This document shows, piece after piece, positions 1-7,526 of a DNA stretch of 29,157 bases. Within the stretch, counting starts at the first letter, position 1. Each line of letters starts with the position of its first letter. The notes under the pieces are model-generated. The model was given only the letters and a program-made list of their open reading frames with translations. It did no database searches and was not told the DNA's origin. The stretch is from UBA5972 sp964588725 (lineage in GTDB: Bacteria; Pseudomonadota; Alphaproteobacteria; Rhodobacterales; Rhodobacteraceae): positions 1 to 29,157 of the forward strand of contig CAZPQL010000040.1 of the NCBI GenBank assembly GCA_964588725.1. Reading direction: 5' to 3'. The translations under genes and the position numbers were made by a program.

Positions 1-386
1 GGATGCACCAAAAACGGGTGCAGGGCAGCCATTTCGCCAACCTGAAACAGGCAAGCTCCGCCAACAAACTAATGGTCGAACGTCGGCTTGATCCGTGCAT
101 GTCCGAAGTGTTTCCATGGGATCAGATTCCGGCAGCGCACACTAAAATGCTCCGCAACGAACACAAACCCGGCAATATGGCAGTATTGGTCAGCGCACCA
201 GAGGTCGGATTGCGGACTTTCGAAGACACGCTCGAGGCGAGTAAAGCGAACTAAATCTGATTGGAAACCCATTATTTCCATATTGGATACAGTCGCTAAT
301 AACTTGTAAACAGGTCTTAACCGCTTCGGTATTCCGCAATATATTGTTTGTGACTGATCGAAATCAATGGCTTAACGAGTGATACT
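1..386. other. Stretch without a confident gene
   Basis: Short open frames cross the first 300 bases on both strands, but none has a convincing start, a ribosome binding site or a family I recognise. One minus-strand frame from 281 to 69 continues past an in-frame TAG to the window edge without another stop, so a decayed gene entering from the left is possible. No inverted terminal repeats or transposase motifs were seen. Bases 300-386 are AT-richer and look intergenic, leading into the regulatory region of the quorum-sensing genes. Confidence 0.4.
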
Positions 387-402
387 TCCCCATTATTGGG
401 GA
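387..402. promoter_or_regulatory. 16-bp dyad upstream of the luxR region
   Basis: The sequence TCCCCA-TTAT-TGGGGA forms two perfect 6-bp arms around a 4-base centre. It lies about 100 bases upstream of the first start codon in the quorum-sensing cluster. A perfect dyad with a CCCC-N6-GGGG core is typical in size and symmetry of an operator for a dimeric regulator, and a LuxR-type protein is an obvious candidate, but the regulator cannot be named from sequence. No T-run follows, so it is unlikely to be a terminator. Confidence 0.45.
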
Positions 403-417
403 GTGTAAAAAAGTGAA

Positions 418-446
418 TTTTGCGCGCATGCTTTACATGTTAGAAT
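418..446 (+). promoter_or_regulatory. Possible sigma70 promoter for the small ORF/luxR
   Basis: A TAGAAT hexamer at 441-446 matches the -10 consensus in five of six positions. Seventeen bases upstream lies TTTTGC (418-423), a poor -35. Transcription would begin near 452, inside the CtrA-like box, so CtrA binding there would repress this promoter. The weak -35 keeps this a suggestion. Confidence 0.3.
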
Positions 447-450
447 TGAA

Positions 451-469
451 TTAACTTTTCGTTAACCAT
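451..469 (+). promoter_or_regulatory. CtrA-type binding box (TTAA-N7-TTAACCAT)
   Basis: TTAA at 451-454 and TTAA at 462-465 are separated by exactly seven bases, and the second half-site continues as TTAACCAT. This matches the full-length binding motif of CtrA, the cell-cycle and differentiation regulator of Alphaproteobacteria. It sits 18 bases upstream of the small ORF start at 487. CtrA can activate or repress depending on position; here the box overlaps or follows the likely -10, which favours repression of that promoter, unless a further promoter downstream drives luxR. Confidence 0.6.
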
Positions 470-486
470 TTTGGATGAGGCTCCCT

Positions 487-702
487 ATGTCGCAAGAATG
501 GATGATAGATGTTCTGACGGACCTTCGGTCGTTTGCCATGAAAAACGGATTGATAAGTCTGGCTGAACAACTGGACGACACGATTCTCGTTGCCGCCAGC
601 GGGTTGAAAACGCTCCAGCCAGCCCGGAAAGTTGCAAGCGCAGATGCCCAGACCGTTGGAAATCTTTATCGGGCAGTTGCAGGCAGCGACAACGTTCGAT
701 GA
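487..702 (+). CDS. Small conserved-looking protein upstream of luxR
   Basis: A 71-residue protein begins MSQEWMIDVLTDLRSFAMKN and has no domain with a known function. I chose ATG 487 because a GGATGAGG ribosome binding site lies six bases upstream; the in-frame ATG at 475 falls inside that site. The N-terminal half (WxxDVLTDLRxFAxxNGLxxLAEQLDD) has the regular hydrophobic spacing of two short helices, and I recall similar small proteins in Rhodobacterales, which I could not verify. It is acidic, lacks a signal peptide or membrane segment, and its last 59 bases overlap luxR in another frame. It could be a small regulator or a leader ORF that couples translation to luxR. Function unknown. Confidence 0.65.
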   Translation: MSQEWMIDVLTDLRSFAMKNGLISLAEQLDDTILVAASGLKTLQPARKVASADAQTVGNLYRAVAGSDNVR

Positions 703-1357
703 TCTGCAACGTCTGATCGAAACCCTGCAAAATATTTATCAGGTCGAGCATCTTGTTTATCATTCGGTCAACAGCCAGGGAGAACCCTATGCGGCGCTGA
801 CCTACAGGCTGGATTGGGTCGATCACTATCTGACGCAGGATTATGGTAGGATCGATCCGGTGGTGCTCGGTTGTTTTCAACGGTTTCATGCAGTCGACTG
901 GAAGCAGCTTGACTGGTCCGGCAAAGCTGTGCGCAAATTCATGCTAGAGGCTTCTGACGCGGGTGTCGGCAATCAGGGGTATTCGGTTCCCATACGCGGC
1001 CCCAACGGCCAGTTTGCGTTGTTTACCGTCAATCACCAATGTTCGGACGACGACTGGGCGAAGTTCACCAGTGAACATGTACAAGACCTGATATTGATCG
1101 CGCACTACGTCAACCAAAAGGCGCTGGAAATTGAACACGGCACCGATTCCGTAACAGGGCACGCGCTTTCTCCCCGTGAGCTGGATACGCTGACGTTGCT
1201 TGGGCTTGGCAACAGCCGCGCACAAGCCGCTGACAATCTGTCGATATCCGAGCATACGCTGCGGGTCTATATCGAAAGCGCACGGTTCAAGCTTGGAGCA
1301 ATGAACACCACCCACGCCGTTGCACTGGCCATGTCGCAGGGCAAAATCATCGTTTGA
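644..1357 (+). CDS. luxR: LuxR-type acyl-homoserine-lactone receptor/regulator
   Basis: A 237-residue cytoplasmic transcription factor that binds an acyl-homoserine lactone and then DNA. The N-terminal autoinducer domain (about 15-160) keeps the residues conserved from TraR: W58, Y62, D71, P72, W86 and a glycine in the QGYSVPIRGPNG segment. The C-terminal helix-turn-helix (about 174-235) starts LSPRE and contains E179, L183 and G189 and the recognition region ISEHTLRVYIESARFKL. The start is uncertain: ATG 644 gives the best family length, while an in-frame TTG at 632 would add four residues. It overlaps the preceding small ORF and is followed 105 bases later by luxI, so it is most likely the receptor for that synthase's signal. 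Confidence 0.93.
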   Translation: MPRPLEIFIGQLQAATTFDDLQRLIETLQNIYQVEHLVYHSVNSQGEPYAALTYRLDWVDHYLTQDYGRIDPVVLGCFQRFHAVDWKQLDWSGKAVRKFMLEASDAGVGNQGYSVPIRGPNGQFALFTVNHQCSDDDWAKFTSEHVQDLILIAHYVNQKALEIEHGTDSVTGHALSPRELDTLTLLGLGNSRAQAADNLSISEHTLRVYIESARFKLGAMNTTHAVALAMSQGKIIV

Positions 1358-1383
1358 TACAGAAACGCTGCCGATTGCGTTGC

Positions 1384-1397
1384 GGTAATTTTTTACC
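1384..1397. promoter_or_regulatory. Perfect dyad between luxR and luxI
   Basis: GGTAA-TTTT-TTACC is a perfect inverted repeat with 5-bp arms, lying 26 bases after the luxR stop and 65 bases before the luxI start. The position is where a LuxR-type operator would control the synthase gene. It is shorter than the usual 18-20-bp lux box and its sequence does not resemble the dyad at 387-402. A weak hairpin in a luxR-luxI transcript is the alternative; no T-run follows to make it a terminator. Confidence 0.35.
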
Positions 1398-1462
1398 ACC
1401 GTGCCTTTGCAGGTTATTAACGACCACAGGCTTAAGCCGCCCCATTCAATTTGCGGGGCGAT

Positions 1463-2098
1463 ATGATAAGATATTTGTACGGCGATCAGCTGAAAAAATT
1501 TCCCAATCTGGCGGAATCGATGTTCCTTGATCGAGCGGCGCAGTTTTCGGTGCGGTTGAAATGGGATGTCACATTGGACGAAAACGGATGGGAACGGGAT
1601 GTCTACGACCGTCACAATCCGCTGTACCTGATTTGGCAAAACGATGACCATAGTCACGGCGGCTCGATGCGGTTTTTGCCCACAACCGGCCCAACTATGG
1701 CCGCTGATCATTTTAGCGATCTCAGCGACGGCGTGGCGATTACCAGCCCGCTGATATGGGAAGTCACGCGGTTTTGTCTTGCACCGGAATGCGATAACGC
1801 ACTGGTATCGGCGAGGTTGATGTTGGCTGCGGCCGAGCTCGGCCACAAATTTCATTTGCGCCACGCTGTGGGTGTTTTCGACCGCCGGATGAGCGCCATC
1901 TACAAACGCCTTGGGTGGGGACCCGAAATCGTCGGGACGCGCGGGCACGGGCGCAACGCAATTTGTCTGGGGTTGTGGGATTTTGGCGCGGCACCAATAG
2001 ACTCCCTGCGCAAACGTACGGGTATCGGCGCAGCGACCTGCCGAAACTGGTTGAACCAATCGTTTAATGTTCCGTTGCAGGGCCAAAGAATCGCCTGA
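1463..2098 (+). CDS. luxI: LuxI-type acyl-homoserine-lactone synthase
   Basis: A 211-residue synthase that joins the acyl group of acyl-ACP to S-adenosylmethionine and lactonises it, giving the quorum-sensing signal. All canonical LuxI-family residues are visible at nearly canonical positions: R24, F28, W34, D46, D49, R70, F84, E100 and R103. I chose ATG 1463, just after the purine-rich GCGGGGC; an upstream in-frame TTG (1451) would cover that site. The acyl chain length made cannot be told from sequence. It lies downstream of luxR on the same strand and 55 bases before a helicase gene. The C-terminal 20-30 residues are basic and not part of the catalytic fold. Confidence 0.94.
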   Translation: MIRYLYGDQLKKFPNLAESMFLDRAAQFSVRLKWDVTLDENGWERDVYDRHNPLYLIWQNDDHSHGGSMRFLPTTGPTMAADHFSDLSDGVAITSPLIWEVTRFCLAPECDNALVSARLMLAAAELGHKFHLRHAVGVFDRRMSAIYKRLGWGPEIVGTRGHGRNAICLGLWDFGAAPIDSLRKRTGIGAATCRNWLNQSFNVPLQGQRIA

Positions 2099-2153
2099 CG
2101 GCGCTGGCTTCGCTTTGGACACAGCGCTAGACTGCGCGAAAACCGGGGCAGCC

Positions 2154-3659
2154 ATGCAGTATTCACAGGATCAGGCCGAGGCCTACGACCGGATTGCGGC
2201 GCTGCTGGCGGATGCGGGGGTTGATCTGCAAAACGCCACATCCGGCCCTGCTCCGGCGGACAAAAACGTACTGTTGGCGGTGCTTGGCAAGGCAGGTTCA
2301 GGCAAGACGATGTTACTGTCCGATCTTTACAAGGGCGTGTTAAATTCCGGCGTTTCGATCGTTTCGGGGGACTTTGAAACCAAGCGCAAAGACGCCCGCA
2401 CGTTGGCCATTCTCGCGCCCACCAATAAAGCCGCAAGCGTTCTGCGCGCCAGCGGCGTGCCAGCGACCACCATACACCGCATTTTATATTCGCCGCTATA
2501 CGATCCCGAATACCAGAAAATCGTCGATTGGCTGGGCGACAAAGGCAAGCGTCCCGACGCCGGTGCGTTGGATGATGCAGCGCTGGATCGTGCCCAAAGT
2601 TTCTTTCAGGCCCACAAATCCATTCCCGGCGCTTTGGCGGCAGCGGGATTGCGCGGCTCCGATTTCATCATCGGATGGGCACGCCGCGAATCGCCGCTTG
2701 ATATTGGCTTTGTCGATGAAAGTTCGATGCTCGATGACCGGCAGTTCGAAGACCTGCAGGAATTGTTTTCGACTCTGGTGCTATTCGGTGATCCGGCGCA
2801 GCTGGCGCCGGTCGGGCAATCGGGCAAAATGGCGTTTGACGGGATCAAATCCAGCCTGCGCATGAACCTTAGTCGCGTGCACCGGCAAGCCGAGGACAAC
2901 CCTATTCTGGATTTGGCGCATGCTTTGACGGATCCGGCACTGGAAATTAGGGATTTCGAGCGGATGATCGAAAACGCGGCAGCGCGCGACGGGCGCGTTA
3001 TCGTCGCTCCGCGCGTGGACGCTACCTTGATGGCGCGCTCGCCGGTTCTGGTCTGGCGAAACGCCACGCGTATTCGTCTGATACAGGCCTTTCGCGCCGC
3101 TTTCGCGGCCCCGGCTGATCACCTGCTGGTCGGCGAGCCGTTGATTTGCGACGGGATCGAGCTGCCGCTCAAACATCGCAAGAAACGCGTCGATCTGGAG
3201 GCACGCGGGCTGATCAAGGGTGCGCAGGCGGTATATTTGGGCGAGGGCCGCAAGGCCGGGTTTTCGCGCCTGCATGTTTTTGGTGCCGATGAACCGCGGG
3301 TCAGCGCTGCCACGATCATCAAAATCGAAGCCCCCGGTCAGGACGAGCCGTTCATCCCGTCTGCCGCGCGTATGGGAGCCGCTTTTTTGCATGGTGCGGC
3401 GGTCACGATTCACAAAGGGCAGGGGTCGCAGTGGCGCGATGTGCAGGTATTCGCGCCTGATATTTTCGCCGCCGCGCACGCTGGTCTTGCCGAGGCGGGC
3501 ATTCCTCTGTGGAAACGTCTTGCCTATGTCGCAATCACCCGCGCCGAAGAACGCCTGATTTGGGTGACGCGTTACAGGTTGGCCAAACCGACCGAACCGC
3601 TTGGGATTTCCGATTTGCACGTGGCTGAAAGAGCGCCTATCGTTCTGGCAAACAACTGA
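2154..3659 (+). CDS. RecD-like SF1 ATP-dependent DNA helicase
   Basis: A 501-residue helicase of superfamily 1B, related to RecD and bacteriophage Dda-type proteins. Visible motifs in order are Walker A GKAGSGKT (about 45-52), motif Ia APTNKAAS, Walker B FVDESSM (DE), motif III GDPAQLAPV, an arginine in LSRVHRQ, and motifs V/VI as TIHKGQGSQW and AYVAITRAEERL near the C terminus. This is the two-RecA-fold layout with the UvrD_C_2-type last segment. I start at ATG 2154 because upstream in-frame codons overlap luxI and lack family similarity. It is too short for the RecD subunit of RecBCD, and no recB or recC is adjacent. It likely acts in DNA repair or recombination. It lies 55 bases after luxI and 17 before a RAM-domain gene, so co-transcription is possible. 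Confidence 0.88.
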   Translation: MQYSQDQAEAYDRIAALLADAGVDLQNATSGPAPADKNVLLAVLGKAGSGKTMLLSDLYKGVLNSGVSIVSGDFETKRKDARTLAILAPTNKAASVLRASGVPATTIHRILYSPLYDPEYQKIVDWLGDKGKRPDAGALDDAALDRAQSFFQAHKSIPGALAAAGLRGSDFIIGWARRESPLDIGFVDESSMLDDRQFEDLQELFSTLVLFGDPAQLAPVGQSGKMAFDGIKSSLRMNLSRVHRQAEDNPILDLAHALTDPALEIRDFERMIENAAARDGRVIVAPRVDATLMARSPVLVWRNATRIRLIQAFRAAFAAPADHLLVGEPLICDGIELPLKHRKKRVDLEARGLIKGAQAVYLGEGRKAGFSRLHVFGADEPRVSAATIIKIEAPGQDEPFIPSAARMGAAFLHGAAVTIHKGQGSQWRDVQVFAPDIFAAAHAGLAEAGIPLWKRLAYVAITRAEERLIWVTRYRLAKPTEPLGISDLHVAERAPIVLANN

Positions 3660-3676
3660 CGCGCAGGAGCCGACAG

Positions 3677-3913
3677 ATGCAATGTGTTTTCGTTCAGATC
3701 CGATGTTATCCCGGTCGCACCTACGAAGTTGCAGACAAAATCTATGCGCGTGAAATCGTTTCCGAACTGTATTCGACCAGCGGTGATTTTGACTTGATGG
3801 CCAAGCTTTATATCGCCTCCGACCAGGATATCGGCAAGTTCGTCAACGATAATATTCTGGATATCGACGGTATCAGCCGTTCTTTGACGACTCTGACTTT
3901 TCAGGCGTTTTAG
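3677..3913 (+). CDS. Stand-alone Lrp/AsnC effector-binding (RAM) domain protein
   Basis: A 78-residue protein consisting only of the beta-alpha-beta-beta-alpha-beta ligand-binding fold found at the C terminus of Lrp/AsnC regulators; the DNA-binding half is absent. The pattern MQCVFVQIRCYPG...YSTSGDFDLMAKLYI...ISRSLTTLTFQAF fits this family from end to end, and a CGCAGGAG ribosome binding site supports ATG 3677. Stand-alone RAM proteins form oligomers and bind small molecules, often amino acids, and may modulate full-length Lrp paralogues. It follows the helicase by 17 bases and its last 41 bases overlap the convergent agmatinase-family gene. Confidence 0.85.
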   Translation: MQCVFVQIRCYPGRTYEVADKIYAREIVSELYSTSGDFDLMAKLYIASDQDIGKFVNDNILDIDGISRSLTTLTFQAF

Positions 3914-4889
3914 CGGTGCGTCGCGCCACTGCCCGCGCCAACACACACATGATTTCAAACATGATCGAAACACCCAGCCACGCGGTGCCGCCGCCCTGAT
4001 CAAAGGGTGGCGAAACCTCGACCAGATCGGCCCCAATCAGGTTTACTCCGTCCATCTGGCGCACGATTTGCTGGGCCTGAAAACTGGTCGGGCCGCCGAT
4101 TTCGGGCGTCCCGGTTCCCGGCGCGTAAGCCGGATCGATAAAGTCAATGTCAAAGCTGCAATAGGTGGGGTGCGCGCCAACGATATCGCGCGCCTGCGCC
4201 ATAACGTCGTCAATACCGCGCCTGAACATCTCCTCGATCTGGATGATCGTTACACCTTGTGCCTTGCCCCACTCAATGTCCTCGCCATCGTACATCGTGC
4301 CGCGAATACCGATCTGGATCACGCGTTTCGGATCAAGCAAACCTTCCTCGATGGCGCGGCGAAACGGGGTGCCGTGGGTGTATTTGAAACCGCCAAAATA
4401 GTCTTTGAACAGGTCGGTGTGGGCATCGAAATGGATCATGCCAAGGGGTGCATCGGCGGCCAGAGCGCGCAGGATGGGCAGTGAAATCAAGTGGTCACCA
4501 CCGGCGGTCATCGGAGCGATATCGTGTTTTGCCAGATGGCTATACTGCGCCGTGATCCGCGCCAGACTGTCCTGCAAATCGGCGGGATTGATCCCCACAT
4601 CGCCAAGATCGGCGCAGTTGACCAGCGCAAACGGATCAACGCCGGTTGCGCCGTTCACACGGCGGATCATGGTCGAAAAATCGCGCAGCTGGCGCGGTCC
4701 GTGGCGCGGGCCGGGGCGGTTGGTCGTACCCGCGTCCCACGGCACGCCAATCAGGCCGATGTCGATATCACCGAAACGGGGGTGTTCGCGGGTGCAGTGC
4801 GGCAGCCGCATGAAGCTGGGCACACCAGCAAATCGCGGTAGCTCCATGCCTGAAACTGGCTTAAAAAACGGATCGCTGTCATTGGCCAT
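3873..4889 (-). CDS. speB: Agmatinase-family ureohydrolase
   Basis: A 338-residue manganese enzyme of the arginase/agmatinase family, which hydrolyses a guanidino group to release urea. The metal-binding signatures are intact and ordered: GGDHLIS, FDAHTD and SFDIDFIDPAYAPGTGTPE. Family length and the N-terminal RFAGVPSFMRLP segment suit agmatinase or guanidinobutyrase; the family also includes guanidine hydrolases, so the substrate is not certain. An AAGGTG ribosome binding site precedes ATG 4889. The gene is convergent with and overlaps the RAM-domain gene by 41 bases, and is divergent from the short-chain dehydrogenase at 4984. The C-terminal tail (RRTAKTPEKSESSKNG) is charged and outside the catalytic fold; it is encoded in the overlap. 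Confidence 0.85.
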   Translation of the reverse strand: MANDSDPFFKPVSGMELPRFAGVPSFMRLPHCTREHPRFGDIDIGLIGVPWDAGTTNRPGPRHGPRQLRDFSTMIRRVNGATGVDPFALVNCADLGDVGINPADLQDSLARITAQYSHLAKHDIAPMTAGGDHLISLPILRALAADAPLGMIHFDAHTDLFKDYFGGFKYTHGTPFRRAIEEGLLDPKRVIQIGIRGTMYDGEDIEWGKAQGVTIIQIEEMFRRGIDDVMAQARDIVGAHPTYCSFDIDFIDPAYAPGTGTPEIGGPTSFQAQQIVRQMDGVNLIGADLVEVSPPFDQGGGTAWLGVSIMFEIMCVLARAVARRTAKTPEKSESSKNG

Positions 4890-4983
4890 TCTCGCACCTT
4901 TAGAATGAGGAATACGCGAAAAGATAGTGGGTTACCGCCGTGCGGGAAAGGTCTTAGGTTCTGAGCCGACAAAAGGGGGCATT

Positions 4984-5715
4984 ATGGCACAAACGGTACT
5001 GATCACCGGCGCGGGGTCCGGCATAGGCAAGGCCACGGCGGTGGCTTTTCTGGATGCCGGTTGGAACGTCGGTCTGATCGGCCGAAGGGGCGCACCCCTT
5101 GAAAAAGTGGCGTCCGACTCCAAACAGGCGCTAGTGCTGCCGTGCGACGTTTCGAACGAGTCATTGGTAAAATCCGCTTTCAAGACTGCGACGGCACATT
5201 TTGGACGGATCGACTGCCTGTTCAACAACGCCGGGGTTTTTACGCCGGGTGCGGCCATTGACGAAGTAAAGCTTGACGACTGGAACCGCTCTATCGCCGT
5301 GAACCTGACGGGCAGTTTTATCTGTGCCAGGGCGGCCTTTGCGGCGATGCGCGCCCAAAATCCCCAGGGCGGGCGTATCATCAACAATGGCTCGATCTCG
5401 GCGCATGTGCCCCGGGTGCATTCCACACCATATACCGCCAGCAAACACGCAATTACGGGACTGACGAAATCAATTTCGCTTGACGGCCGTCCCTATAATA
5501 TTGCCTGCGGGCAGATCGACGTGGGCAACGCTGCAACCGATATGGTGGCGGCATTGTCTCGGCGCGCCGCTGCTGAGGGCCAAGAACCAGAGCCGACAAT
5601 GGATGTCGATCATGTGGCACAGGCCGTGTTGCAGATGGCCGTGTTGCCGTTGGAAACCAACGTGCAATTCATGACAATCATGGCAACAAAAATGGCCTTT
5701 ATCGGCCGGGGTTAG
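4984..5715 (+). CDS. Short-chain dehydrogenase/reductase
   Basis: A 243-residue NAD(P)-dependent oxidoreductase with the Rossmann fold. The cofactor motif TGAGSGIG lies near residue 10, NNAG near 80, the catalytic serine in NNGSISA and the YTASK motif (Y and K) around 155-160, so the active site is complete. The start at ATG 4984 follows a strong AAAGGGGG ribosome binding site; upstream in-frame codons are unlikely to be used. The substrate cannot be read from the sequence. It stands alone, divergent from the agmatinase-family gene, and ends only three bases before the convergent TIGR02186 gene. Confidence 0.87.
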   Translation: MAQTVLITGAGSGIGKATAVAFLDAGWNVGLIGRRGAPLEKVASDSKQALVLPCDVSNESLVKSAFKTATAHFGRIDCLFNNAGVFTPGAAIDEVKLDDWNRSIAVNLTGSFICARAAFAAMRAQNPQGGRIINNGSISAHVPRVHSTPYTASKHAITGLTKSISLDGRPYNIACGQIDVGNAATDMVAALSRRAAAEGQEPEPTMDVDHVAQAVLQMAVLPLETNVQFMTIMATKMAFIGRG

Positions 5716-5718
5716 ACA

Positions 5719-6480
5719 CTATGTCAGCCTGAGCGCCCGGAACACCGCTGAGGCGACCCAACCGGCAAAAATCGCAATAGAGAGCGATAGCAGCCCGTAA
5801 ATAAGCGGGCGCTGGTGGGCCAGATTGAAAATCCAACGCTCCAGCCCAACTTTGCGGACGGCAATGACGGTTTCAAAATCGTCAATGACCTGACGGTTGC
5901 GGGTCAAAAATACCCGCGTGCTGTAATCACCTTCGACAAGATTCGCCGGCAGCGCGATTTCGGTCTGAAACAAGGTTTCGTCGCTTAGTTTCACGATGCC
6001 TTCGCGCTCGGAATAAAGACCGTTGTTTTCACGGATGCGGATGATGGAGTCGCGAAACACCGGCAGATTCAGCGTGGTTTCCGGAGTCACATCAAGCCGG
6101 ATCAGCGACCTAATTCGAATGCCATAGCGCTCGTCGTCTGCCGATCCGAGAATCTCGTTCAGCGGCCCGGTGGTCGCCAGCGCATAAAAGCTGGGCGATG
6201 GACCAAATTCCACTGAATACTTATTGGCCCAAATGCCGAAGACCCTTTCTTTTCGCCGCACGGTCAGCGGTTGTGGTGGACCGGTGACAGCAACGATCAC
6301 TTCAAGTGGCGCGTAGTCAGGGGTTTTGGTCTCCCGCTTGATCGCACCGAATATCAGGATTTCCGAGCCGTCAAAATTGGCGGAGATCGCCACGCGATTC
6401 TGGCTGAGCCCAAGGACTACGGTTTCTTGCGCAATAGCGGGCGCAGCCAGCAGAAACAGCGATAAAAACAGACCGCGCAT
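5719..6480 (-). CDS. TIGR02186 family membrane protein
   Basis: A 253-residue protein with an N-terminal signal peptide (MRGLFLSLFLLAAPAIAQE), a large beta-rich periplasmic region (about 20-220) and one C-terminal transmembrane segment (about 226-246). This architecture and the opening ETVVLGLSQNRVAISANFDGSEILIFGA match the alphaproteobacterial TIGR02186 family, whose function is unknown. Its start overlaps the stop codon of the upstream TauE/SafE-type permease in TGATG, so the two are translationally coupled and probably act together in the inner membrane and periplasm, perhaps in sulfite or sulfonate handling. That last point is inference from the pairing. Confidence 0.82.
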   Translation of the reverse strand: MRGLFLSLFLLAAPAIAQETVVLGLSQNRVAISANFDGSEILIFGAIKRETKTPDYAPLEVIVAVTGPPQPLTVRRKERVFGIWANKYSVEFGPSPSFYALATTGPLNEILGSADDERYGIRIRSLIRLDVTPETTLNLPVFRDSIIRIRENNGLYSEREGIVKLSDETLFQTEIALPANLVEGDYSTRVFLTRNRQVIDDFETVIAVRKVGLERWIFNLAHQRPLIYGLLSLSIAIFAGWVASAVFRALRLT

Positions 6481-7400
6481 CAGCCGTGCCCTCCCGATCC
6501 AATGGTGAACAACTCAGAAGGTGTAAGCAGCAGATCAAGCGCCAGCTTGCCGCAAACCGCCAACACCAACAGCGCCAAAAATATCCGCAGTTGCTCGGCC
6601 TTCATTTTCAAACCGATACGCGTGCCGATCTGTGCACCGACCACGCCGCCAAGCAACAGCAGCACGGCCATCGCCATGTCAACGGTATAGTTCGTGGTCG
6701 CGTGCATCAGCGTGGTGAACGCGGTCACGAAAATAATCTGGAAAAGCGACGTGCCAATCACAACCTTGGTGGGCATCCCCAGCAAATAGATCATTGCGGG
6801 CACCATGATAAAGCCTCCGCCGACCCCCATTATAGCCGCCAGAATTCCGACCGCCGCACCAACGATCAGGGGCGGAATGGCGCTGATATAAAGCCCGGAT
6901 GTACGAAACCGCATCTTAAACGGCAAACCGTGTATCCAACTGTGGTGTTTGCGCGGGGGAGGTTTAGCGTAGGGTTGTTTTGAACGTCGAATAGCGCGCA
7001 GGCTTTCGATGAACATCAACCCGCCAACCGCCCCCAGAAACACCACGTAAGACATGGTCACCAGCAGTTCCACCTGGCCCATCTGTTTCAGTATTCTGAA
7101 AACCTGAACGCCCACGGCGGCGCCCATAAGGCCACCGACAAAAAGAACAACGCCCATTTTGAGATCAACGGTCTTGCGTTTCAAATGCGCCAGAACACCG
7201 GAAAACGATGAGGCAACGATGATGTTCGCTTCTGTTGCCACGGCGACCGCAGGGGGAATGCCGATGAAAAACAACATAGGTGTCATCAAAAAACCGCCGC
7301 CGACGCCGAACATGCCGGATAAAATGCCAACCATACCGCCAAGGCCAAGTAACAGAAACGCGTTGACCGAAACTTCGGCGATAGGAAGATAAATTTGCAC
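6480..7400 (-). CDS. TauE/SafE family sulfite/organosulfur exporter
   Basis: A 306-residue polytopic inner-membrane permease with about eight predicted transmembrane segments in two related halves. Each half carries the family's glycine-rich signature: SGMFGVGGGFLMTPML near residue 29 and AIMGVGGGFIMVPAMI near 190. A basic cytoplasmic loop (about 125-155) separates the halves. Family members export sulfite, sulfoacetate or similar organosulfur anions; the exact substrate is unknown. The start is GTG 7400, with the first membrane segment beginning about ten residues later; no strong ribosome binding site is visible. Its stop overlaps the start of the TIGR02186 gene by one base. Confidence 0.88.
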   Translation of the reverse strand: MQIYLPIAEVSVNAFLLLGLGGMVGILSGMFGVGGGFLMTPMLFFIGIPPAVAVATEANIIVASSFSGVLAHLKRKTVDLKMGVVLFVGGLMGAAVGVQVFRILKQMGQVELLVTMSYVVFLGAVGGLMFIESLRAIRRSKQPYAKPPPRKHHSWIHGLPFKMRFRTSGLYISAIPPLIVGAAVGILAAIMGVGGGFIMVPAMIYLLGMPTKVVIGTSLFQIIFVTAFTTLMHATTNYTVDMAMAVLLLLGGVVGAQIGTRIGLKMKAEQLRIFLALLVLAVCGKLALDLLLTPSELFTIGSGGHG

Positions 7401-7526
7401 GATATGATCCGTATTGATGGAGTGCGCCTGCTCTACAGTGTTTGCCCCACAAAGATTAGTGATTTCGCTGCGACAAATCGGAGCGAACTATAGCATTTCG
7501 CGTCTTACCTGAAACATCGCTTTTCA

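Noticed and set aside
1..281. Possible transposase or IS remnant in the first 280 bases.
   Set aside because: No terminal inverted repeats, DDE residues or family motifs were seen; a minus frame open across an in-frame TAG is weak evidence.
632..643. TTG 632 as the luxR start.
   Set aside because: It adds only four residues and leaves no space for a ribosome binding site; ATG 644 aligns well with family numbering, although TTG cannot be excluded.
944..2155. Long minus-strand ORF opposite luxR and luxI.
   Set aside because: It is antisense to two genes with complete catalytic residues and has no family similarity of its own.
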